From: Dehalococcoidia bacterium
Lineage (GTDB): Bacteria; Chloroflexota; Dehalococcoidia; GIF9; AB-539-J10
Assembly (NCBI GenBank): GCA_004377135.1
Contig: SOHS01000120.1
Location: forward strand, 1-5,799
Reading direction: 5' to 3'
DNA: 5,799 nucleotides
Position numbers and translations under genes: made by a program. Below, in pieces: positions 1-4,803 of this stretch (positions within the stretch are counted from its first letter, which is position 1; each line of letters begins with the position of its first letter). The notes under the pieces were generated by a model. The model made no database searches, was not told the DNA's origin, and saw only the letters and a program-made list of their open reading frames with translations.

Positions 1-137
1 TCTTCATACTTAACTCCAGGGTCAAAAATATTTCTGCTTAACAGATTAGCGAAATTACGACGCGGTTTAAAGGAAGCAACAAGCGGTAATAAAAAAGCAC
101 CGTCACAAAAACGGTGCTGTCCAAAAACAAGCTTCAT
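1..137 (-). CDS. Possible 5' end of an unrecognised protein gene, cut by the window edge
   Basis: An ATG at 137-135 opens a minus-strand frame with no stop for 45 codons, up to the window edge. The protein begins MKLVFGQHRFCDGAFLLPLV and continues through PRRNFANLL and NIFDPGVKYE. I do not recognise a family. In favour: the ATG follows an AAAGGAGGG Shine-Dalgarno (141-149, GGAGG core 4 bases from the ATG) and a promoter-like sequence lies further upstream (272-300). Against: a perfect terminator-like hairpin with a T-run (88-118) covers codons 6 to about 17. The same frame is also open upstream of the ATG for over 200 bases, and the plus strand is open here too, so openness alone means little. 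The frame may be a real gene with attenuation in its first codons, or a chance frame across a non-coding RNA. The rest of the gene lies outside the window. Confidence 0.35.
   Translation of the reverse strand, partial: MKLVFGQHRFCDGAFLLPLVASFKPRRNFANLLSRNIFDPGVKYE
88..118 (-). terminator. Intrinsic terminator-like hairpin
   Basis: Read on the minus strand, AGCACCGT (118-111) pairs perfectly with ACGGTGCT (103-96) around a 7-base loop, and is followed by TTTTT (95-91) and ATT. This is the classical Rho-independent layout: an 8-bp GC-containing stem directly followed by a T-run. It would end transcription arriving from L25 or from the promoter at 272-300. It lies inside the first codons of the possible gene starting at 137, so either that gene is not real or the hairpin acts as an attenuator. 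On the plus strand the hairpin is not followed by a T-run, so it is directional. Confidence 0.65.
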
Positions 138-267
138 ATTCCCTCCTTTCCAAGCACGGGAGGCACAGACATTTCTATCCGTGCCCTTGAGGCTTTTCAG
201 CCCACCGTCTGCTTGCCATGGCTTCTCTTTAGGCAAGACAGCTCGGAGAGAGCTAATAGTCGGTCTT
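119..267 (-). ncRNA. Candidate structured leader RNA or small RNA
   Basis: The minus-strand sequence between the promoter at 272-300 and the terminator at 88-118 can form several hairpins. (1) AGCTC (254-250) with GAGCT (244-240), 5-base loop, inside an outer CAAGAC (268-263)/GTCTTG (239-234) stem. (2) TTGCC/GGCAA (236-232 with 217-213), competing with the outer part of 1. (3) GGCT-GAAA-AGCC (202-191), with a GNRA-type tetraloop. (4) GGCACGGA (185-178) with TCTGTGCC (169-162), one G-U pair. (4') The same left arm can instead pair as GCACGG (184-179) with CCGTGC (159-154). TCCAAG (270-265) can also pair with CTTGGA (154-149) to close the domain. I do not recognise a known riboswitch or housekeeping RNA consensus. 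With the terminator the transcript would be about 180 nt. Leader and free-standing RNA are both possible, and nothing here measures expression. Confidence 0.4.
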
Positions 268-271
268 GGAT

Positions 272-300
272 ATTGTATCAGGGACTCGCTAAACAAACAA
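272..300 (-). promoter_or_regulatory. Candidate TG-extended -10 promoter for the low-end RNA or gene
   Basis: On the minus strand TTGTTT (300-295) and TACAAT (277-272) are separated by 17 bases, and TGA directly precedes the -10, giving an extended TGn motif. The -10 matches TATAAT at five of six positions; the -35 matches only TTG. The start site would fall near 265-267. The promoter sits downstream of the L25 stop and reads away from it, so it would make a transcript separate from L25. Confidence 0.45.
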
Positions 301-351
301 GTGCAGCATATATGTACAGATATAGAGGCAACAGCCGGGTAAGTGAAAAGA

Positions 352-1023
352 TTATGCCTTTCCTGCCTCCTTACCTGACGGAGCCTCTTCGGGAGCTTCA
401 CCTTCTTCAACCGCTTCCTCCGCCTCCTCGACCACTTCTACCACCTCTTCTTCTATCTTTTCAACAGGTCGCGAACTAATTTTCACCACAACCAACTCTG
501 CGTCGTTAAGAACAGCGATATCTTTATCTAAGGTGACATCTTTGACGCGTATCGTTTGCTCTGGCTCAGCGAGGGAACTGATGTCTACTTCAATGCGCGC
601 CGGGATTTTTGCGGGCAAACACTCTACAGTCAGAGTCCCAAGCGCATGCTCCAGCATATAGGCTTTAGACTGCAGGGCTGGCGCTTCTCCGACTAAAGTA
701 ACAGGAACTTCTAACTTTATCTTTTCCTCCATTTTTACCTGATAAAAGTCTACATGGAGCAATTGCCCTTTCCGCCAATCTCTATTAAATTCGCGAATTA
801 CAATAGTCCTTGGCCTCTTCTCTTTATCGAGCTTGAGGCTAATAAGTCGCGTTTGCCCAGCTTGACTTAACACCCGCTCAAGTTCACCTGTATCACACTG
901 TAGTGCCAGAGACTTGATGCCGTGCCCGAAAAGATGCACCGGAGTAATTCCCTGGCGGCGCAAATGTTTGACTTTTTTACCGAGAATCTCCCGGTTAGTA
1001 ACCCTTAACTCTATTTTGTCCAT
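352..1023 (-). CDS. rplY/ctc: Ribosomal protein L25, long TL5/CTC form
   Basis: This 223-residue protein binds 5S rRNA in the central protuberance of the large ribosomal subunit. Residues 1-94 are the L25 domain: an MDKIELRVTN-REILGKKVKHLRRQG start typical of the family (basic 5S-contacting helix) and HVDFYQV at 90-96 closing the domain. Residues 97-185 form the extra beta domain of the TL5/CTC subgroup, with VPVTLVGEAPA and the pattern LTVECLPAKIPARIEVDIS. From about 187 the tail is strongly acidic (runs of Glu, Val, Ala, Pro) and ends KEAGKA; such tails vary between lineages. The length fits the long form, not the roughly 95-residue enterobacterial L25. The ATG at 1023 is the natural start, but no good Shine-Dalgarno precedes it and the promoter is only 11 bases upstream, suggesting a nearly leaderless mRNA. 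No terminator lies directly after the stop. Confidence 0.95.
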   Translation of the reverse strand: MDKIELRVTNREILGKKVKHLRRQGITPVHLFGHGIKSLALQCDTGELERVLSQAGQTRLISLKLDKEKRPRTIVIREFNRDWRKGQLLHVDFYQVKMEEKIKLEVPVTLVGEAPALQSKAYMLEHALGTLTVECLPAKIPARIEVDISSLAEPEQTIRVKDVTLDKDIAVLNDAELVVVKISSRPVEKIEEEVVEVVEEAEEAVEEGEAPEEAPSGKEAGKA

Positions 1024-1034
1024 TTTATTTTCCC

Positions 1035-1063
1035 ATCATACCAGACAAGGCTTCCTTCTGCAA
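1035..1063 (-). promoter_or_regulatory. Candidate L25 promoter, very close to the start codon
   Basis: On the minus strand TTGCAG (1063-1058) and TATGAT (1040-1035) are 17 bases apart, and TGG precedes the -10 to give a TG-extended motif. The -10 matches five of six consensus bases. Only 11 bases separate the -10 from the L25 ATG, so transcription would begin about four to six bases before the start codon. The only purine run between them is GGGAAAA, and most of it would be upstream of or at the start site. Confidence 0.55.
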
Positions 1064-1170
1064 GCAACTGGGCTCGTTCATCTGAATAATGATTCGAACC
1101 TGCGCTTCTGGAGGGCGATTATGACATTTACACTGACAAGTAGAGTAAGTGGCATAAAGAAGCTATGGCA

Positions 1171-1190
1171 ATGACAGGATTTCCTATCAT
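1171..1190 (-). other. Hairpin downstream of the rluD stop, weak terminator candidate
   Basis: On the minus strand ATGATAGG (1190-1183) pairs with CCTGTCAT (1178-1171), one G-T pair, around a 4-base loop, beginning 15 bases past the rluD stop codon. It is AT-rich and followed by TGCCATAGCTTC instead of a clean T-run, so it is poor as an intrinsic terminator. It could be an mRNA 3'-end stabiliser or chance. The remainder of the 1024-1205 gap holds the L25 promoter and no gene that I can support. Confidence 0.3.
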
Positions 1191-1205
1191 GTTTCCACAA
1201 GCCTT

Positions 1206-2129
1206 TTAGGCGTTTCGGGCTAAATGCTCCAAAGCTTGCTCCAAGTCCGTAGGTAAGGGCGAGATAAATTCCCGGTATTGCTCAGTTGATGGCAGACGAA
1301 AGCCAAGGCGATAGGCATGAATAAATTGCCTGTTAAGATGGGCCGATTTTATTCCATAAAGAGGGTCGCCGACGACCGGCCAGCCGATAGCTGACAGGTG
1401 TATTCTGATTTGATGTGTGCGCCCTGTTAGGGGAGTGACTTCGACTAAAGTGTAGTTATCCAGGTATTTTCGGACTTGATACTGGGTAGTAGCCGCTTTT
1501 CCTGCTTCTACTATCGCCATTCTCCGTCGACTATGAGGGTCTCGTCCGATAGGTGCTTCGATTATTCCCTGTTCCGGGGATAGCCTCCCTTTCACAAGGA
1601 CAAAATATCCTTTGGTTACAGTGCGGTTTTTGAACTGTGCGGCTAGATATTCCCGGGCAAAGTCGTTTTTGGCAATGACTATAAGGCCTGAGGTATCTTT
1701 ATCTAGCCTGTGAACAATGCCTGGGCGCATCAGCTCGTTGCTCATGGCCAGGCCGGGGCAATGGGCTAAAATGGCATTGACTAAAGTATGGCTAGGATGC
1801 CCCGGCGCAGGATGAACTGTCAAGCCAGCAGGTTTATCTATGACCAATATATCTTCGTCTTCATAGATTATAGTCAAAGGAATTGGTTCAGCTAAAGGAT
1901 GGACAGGTAAGGGAGGAAGCTCGACCGTTATCCTATCGACCTTGCTCAATCTCTGGTTAGCCTTTGTCCTTTGCCCGTTGACCAGAATATAACCTTGGAC
2001 AATTAATTTCTGTAAATAAGCGCGCGAGAATTGTGGAAGAACCTGGGTTAAATACTTATCAAGGCGGATGTCTGAAACAGGTGAGTTGAATTGCAATGTC
2101 TTAACTTTGTGGTTTGTTGTTGCGTTCAT
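1206..2129 (-). CDS. rluD: RluD-family 23S rRNA pseudouridine synthase
   Basis: The predicted product isomerises uridines to pseudouridine in large-subunit rRNA; RluD of Escherichia coli modifies helix 69. With the ATG at 2129 it has 307 residues, close to the family norm. An N-terminal S4 RNA-binding domain (about 20-70, starting IRLDKYLTQVLPQFSR and with VNG) precedes the RluA-type catalytic domain. That domain shows KPAGLTVHP (99-107), the catalytic motif HRLDKDTSG with Asp143, and TGRTHQIRIHL (235-245). The frame extends to a GTG at 2183, but the extra 18 residues lie inside lspA and do not resemble family N-termini, so I chose 2129. No strong Shine-Dalgarno is visible there (only AAGAG nearby). 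The 29-base overlap with the lspA end suggests translational coupling. Exact target uridines cannot be read from sequence; another RluA-subgroup specificity is possible. Confidence 0.92.
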   Translation of the reverse strand: MNATTNHKVKTLQFNSPVSDIRLDKYLTQVLPQFSRAYLQKLIVQGYILVNGQRTKANQRLSKVDRITVELPPLPVHPLAEPIPLTIIYEDEDILVIDKPAGLTVHPAPGHPSHTLVNAILAHCPGLAMSNELMRPGIVHRLDKDTSGLIVIAKNDFAREYLAAQFKNRTVTKGYFVLVKGRLSPEQGIIEAPIGRDPHSRRRMAIVEAGKAATTQYQVRKYLDNYTLVEVTPLTGRTHQIRIHLSAIGWPVVGDPLYGIKSAHLNRQFIHAYRLGFRLPSTEQYREFISPLPTDLEQALEHLARNA

Positions 2130-2670
2130 ATGCTCTTGTAAATACCCCCGACCTATAGAAGGCATAAATGAGAACAAAGACACCCACCACTATAGATGCA
2201 TCAGCGATGTTGAAGGCAGGCCAGTGAAAGTTGCCCCACAAACGGAAGTAAATGAAGTCAGTGACAGAACCAAAACGGAGGCGGTCTATGAGATTGCCTA
2301 CAGCACCACCCATAATCGAACCGATAGATATTATGCTCAGGGTAGTAGCTGGGGATAAGTAACGCAGAAACAGCAAAATAAAGACCAAAGCAGCTATGCT
2401 AATAACGATGATAAGAAAGGTTTGATTGGCAAGTAAACCAAAGGCAGAGCCCGTATTTCTAATATGGATCAAACTTAAGCGGTCAGTTATGGGGAGCGAT
2501 TCCCCAAGTGCTAAGTGAGTTCTGATCCACAGCTTGCTCAGTTGATCTGAAGCGATTATCAAAGAAATAACGAGGAGACATAATGTTGCTCTCTTAATGC
2601 TATCACGCACAGACAGTTTCGAATTATCTTTGTCCACAACAAAGTCGCCGATTCTGTCGGGTCGCAACAC
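2101..2670 (-). CDS. lspA: Lipoprotein signal peptidase II
   Basis: This inner-membrane aspartyl protease removes the signal peptide from prolipoproteins after the lipobox cysteine has been diacylglycerylated. The 189-residue protein has four hydrophobic segments (about 28-41, 84-102, 111-127, 158-171). Family motifs are present: DQLSK at 42-46, RNTGSAFG at 71-78, GGAVGNLIDRLRFGSVTDF at 121-139 and FNIADASI at 153-160. The catalytic pair is Asp138 and Asp157. The start is a GTG at 2670 with AAAGGGG (2680-2686) nine bases upstream, overlapping the stop of the preceding gene. This gives an N-terminal extension of about 27 mostly charged residues before the first membrane segment, longer than usual. 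It sits between the DksA-like gene (14-base gap) and rluD (29-base overlap); the lspA-rluD pairing is common in bacteria. Confidence 0.96.
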   Translation of the reverse strand: MLRPDRIGDFVVDKDNSKLSVRDSIKRATLCLLVISLIIASDQLSKLWIRTHLALGESLPITDRLSLIHIRNTGSAFGLLANQTFLIIVISIAALVFILLFLRYLSPATTLSIISIGSIMGGAVGNLIDRLRFGSVTDFIYFRLWGNFHWPAFNIADASIVVGVFVLIYAFYRSGVFTRAYERNNKPQS

Positions 2671-2684
2671 AGTCGAGCACCCCT

Positions 2685-3053
2685 TTATCTTGCCCCTTTT
2701 GTTTCCTTTGCTTGCTGAGCCTTACAGTTCAGACATAAGCTTGCTTGAGGTATGGCCTCAAGACGAGCTTTCTCTATAGATTGCCCACAGGAATCGCACA
2801 ATCCATAAGTGCCGGCTTCATATTTTTGTAAGGCATGCTCAACCTTGTTAACAGACTCTCCCAGCCTTTCTTCCAAGGCCAGTCTTTTCTCTAACTCGGA
2901 GGCTTCATCGGCTTCCTCTTCCCTTTTGCCGAATGGACTGCCTTCCTTCCTCTCTGCCGATGGCTGGCCGAGAGTTCTCAGCTGCTCTAGTTTTTCTAAT
3001 AGCTCTGTCTTCTCCTTCTTTAACCTTTCATAAAGTTCAGCGAACTCTACCAC
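2685..3053 (-). CDS. DksA/TraR-type C4 zinc-finger protein
   Basis: Relatives bind the RNA polymerase secondary channel and change promoter response, as DksA does with ppGpp; that role is inferred here. The 122-residue protein is nearly all charged helix before the finger. Residues 1-26 and 45-80 look like the two strands of a coiled coil joined by a Pro/Gly-containing linker (29-42). The zinc finger is Cys86-x2-Cys89-x17-Cys107-x2-Cys110, with the family pattern YGLCDSCGxxI and RLEAIPxxxLCLNC. The tip region reads EADEASE (47-53): it keeps Asp49-x-Ala51 of the DxxDxA tip motif, with Glu at the first acidic position (46) in my alignment by eye. The start is a GTG at 3053, with GGAGG (3061-3065) seven bases upstream. 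It probably leads the operon with lspA and rluD. It could equally be a YteA-like member of unknown target. Confidence 0.88.
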   Translation of the reverse strand: MVEFAELYERLKKEKTELLEKLEQLRTLGQPSAERKEGSPFGKREEEADEASELEKRLALEERLGESVNKVEHALQKYEAGTYGLCDSCGQSIEKARLEAIPQASLCLNCKAQQAKETKGAR

Positions 3054-3082
3054 TTTTTGTCCTCCGTATGATTTACAGCTAT

Positions 3083-3091
3083 CTTATACCA
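3083..3091 (-). promoter_or_regulatory. Candidate TG-extended -10 promoter for the dksA-like/lspA/rluD operon
   Basis: On the minus strand TGG TATAAG (3091-3083) forms an extended -10 with five of six -10 matches. No convincing -35 is present at 16-18 bases (the 17-base position reads ACACAG), as is common for TG-extended promoters. Initiation near 3076 would give a 5' UTR of about 23 bases containing the GGAGG at 3061-3065. The pckA stop is only about 40 bases upstream, so read-through from pckA is an alternative. Confidence 0.4.
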
Positions 3092-3127
3092 AAATTCCAC
3101 ATGAACTGTGTGAGATCTATAGTTCTG

Positions 3128-4735
3128 CTATACGACGTTAGGTTTGCTAAAAACTTCCCTTATATCAGGATGTAAAGAGTCTCCGGGTTCTTTCACGGAT
3201 TTGCATCTAATTTTATTAAGTTTCTTCTGCTTTTCTTCAAATTCAGTTCTGGAGTAAAGTTTCTCAGGATGCAGGTAAATATCATCTACATATCTTATCG
3301 CCCTAGGCACCTTAAAGCCCGTGGGGGAATCTACCCAATCCTCTAAACCTCCTCTCAGCAAAGAATCGAGTATTGCCATGGTAAATTCCAATCTTATATC
3401 CTTGTAATATTCCCCCTCCCCTATTCCTCCAGTATTTATCAAATAGTAATTTAGGTAGGGAATACCTTCTATTATCTCATAAAATATATTAGCGTGCTCG
3501 GCTAGGTCTCCGGCGACAAAGGGGTCGTAGAAAAATTCGCTCCTAATTTTCCCTGCCTGGGTTGGGTCACCAGCCGAGGATCCCATTGCCTGTCCCAGCA
3601 CCATCAAGGCTGCTGCCTGTTCCCGGGTTAGCTTTGATATTGCCGGGATCAGTGGCCCCCTGGTGATAAGAATCAGATTGTCAATCCTGTCCACATCAAT
3701 ATAGGAACTGGCATGCATAAAATCTCTTCTTAATACCACTGCTCTGCCATTGGATGTTCTTTCGAAATTGTAAAAGTCAAAATCTCCGTCTTCGGTTACG
3801 TAAACATTTTCGCAGATAGTTTCCGGTTTTAACAGTCCGTAAAATATTTCGGTTTGCTCCCCGGGGTTCACACCCTCTGTTTTTACAAATATTCCCCCGG
3901 CTTCAAAGCCATGAAAAGAACCATCGGGCGTAAGAGTCCCCCCGTCGTCCTGAATAAGCCAGGACTTCTCCTCACCTTTTCTGGCCAGGATTCTAGAGGT
4001 TGTAGTTGTTTTCCCGTTGGCGCTTAATGCCACAAGTAACGTCCTCGTCATCCGATAGTCACCGTGTGCTGATTGAAGGTAATCCTCTCTACAGCCAGCA
4101 TGTAGGAAGATGCCTCTCTTTTTCGTCTTAGCTGCCCAATCCTCGGCGGCGAAAACTCCCTTCTTATGTTCACCTATGTAGTTACCATTCCTAATTATCT
4201 TGACAAACCTTCCGTCATCCAACATAGCCAATCTGATGGTGATATCTTTATCGGGGAGCGGCTTTAACCGGTTAGTTTCAAAAGCCTCGTCAGCGAAGAA
4301 TATGATGTAGTATGTTGGTTTTTTGACTTCTCCCTTTGGGGATATAAAAAGGTTCTTGCCTCCATACGCGACATGTGCAAACCGCTCAGGAACAATTAAC
4401 CTGACTGTGGTGTTACTATTTTCATTGCCCACAATTCTGTCTATGGAAATCAATCTTTCTTTGCCCAAAGCCTTTTCACACTGAACTAACAGCTTTAGTT
4501 CATCCTCGCCAAAGGGATGGTCAACACTGTTTTTAGTGAACATTGCTGATCTGGAAGTCGGCTCACTTCGGGCGACAAAGTTTCCATAAATCGTTTTCCT
4601 AACCCCCGGTTGTTTTTCCACAAGCTGCCTCAGTTCCTCGTCAGGGGGGTTATGAGTCAACCGTTTTTCTTCAAGTGCCTTTTGCCAAATTCTGTCGGCA
4701 GTTATAATGAATTGGTCTAGCTCAAACGTTACCAT
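3128..4735 (-). CDS. pckA: Phosphoenolpyruvate carboxykinase, divergent ATP-type
   Basis: The predicted cytosolic enzyme interconverts oxaloacetate plus a nucleoside triphosphate with phosphoenolpyruvate, CO2 and the diphosphate, for gluconeogenesis or anaplerosis. Its 535 residues match the length of ATP-type enzymes (about 540). In numbering from the ATG at 4738, landmarks in order are: ARSEP at 56-60 (substrate arginine Arg57), GEHKKG at 189-194 (metal/PEP lysine), LHAGC with His213, P-loop ALSANGKTT at 237-245, metal motif QDDGG with Asp264-Asp265, Arg332, PAISKLT at 365-371, NTGGIGEG at 436-442 and KDIRL with Arg449. NTGGxGxG and KKG favour the ATP branch, but the P-loop departs from GLSGTGKTT and resembles the SACGKT loop of GTP-type enzymes. 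Nucleotide choice is therefore uncertain. AAGGAG (4740-4745) is one base from the ATG at 4738 but four from the ATG at 4735, so I prefer 4735. It follows dnaK closely; a weak TATAAA at 4797 region might serve as its own promoter. Confidence 0.88.
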   Translation of the reverse strand: MVTFELDQFIITADRIWQKALEEKRLTHNPPDEELRQLVEKQPGVRKTIYGNFVARSEPTSRSAMFTKNSVDHPFGEDELKLLVQCEKALGKERLISIDRIVGNENSNTTVRLIVPERFAHVAYGGKNLFISPKGEVKKPTYYIIFFADEAFETNRLKPLPDKDITIRLAMLDDGRFVKIIRNGNYIGEHKKGVFAAEDWAAKTKKRGIFLHAGCREDYLQSAHGDYRMTRTLLVALSANGKTTTTSRILARKGEEKSWLIQDDGGTLTPDGSFHGFEAGGIFVKTEGVNPGEQTEIFYGLLKPETICENVYVTEDGDFDFYNFERTSNGRAVVLRRDFMHASSYIDVDRIDNLILITRGPLIPAISKLTREQAAALMVLGQAMGSSAGDPTQAGKIRSEFFYDPFVAGDLAEHANIFYEIIEGIPYLNYYLINTGGIGEGEYYKDIRLEFTMAILDSLLRGGLEDWVDSPTGFKVPRAIRYVDDIYLHPEKLYSRTEFEEKQKKLNKIRCKSVKEPGDSLHPDIREVFSKPNVV

Positions 4736-4803
4736 CATGCTCCTTGAGAGAAATGCGATTTCTTGTTCCCAGTTTCCAGGAATTAGGTGTTTATATTTAT
4801 TGC

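Noticed and set aside
1..342. Plus-strand open frame of 113 codons ending at 340-342 as a gene 3' end
   Set aside because: The product is basic, Ser/Pro-rich and without any family motif, and it runs antisense to a promoter, Shine-Dalgarno and terminator all oriented on the minus strand. Kept only as an observation about openness.
114..479. Plus-strand frame of 121 codons overlapping the L25 end
   Set aside because: Its second half is the antisense of the acidic L25 tail, giving low-complexity Leu/Pro, and its ATG lies in the terminator hairpin region with no ribosome binding site.
1061..1135. tRNA-like T-loop sequence GGTTCGAATC on the minus strand in the rluD-L25 gap
   Set aside because: The flanking bases do not form a T-stem, there is no D-arm or anticodon arm at the expected distance, and the 3' side does not pair as an acceptor stem. 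A covariance search with tRNAscan-SE would settle it.
2130..2183. Longer rluD start at the GTG at 2183
   Set aside because: The added residues lie inside the lspA C-terminal coding region, no Shine-Dalgarno precedes the GTG, and RluD proteins usually begin shortly before the S4 domain as they do from 2129.
2809..3033. Plus-strand Ser-rich frame opposite the DksA-like gene
   Set aside because: It is the reverse complement of Glu/Lys/Leu-rich coiled-coil codons, which regularly gives Ser/Phe-rich shadows.
4754..4770. TTCC...GGAA inverted repeat between dnaK and pckA as a terminator
   Set aside because: The stem is only four base pairs with a long loop and no following T-run on the minus strand.
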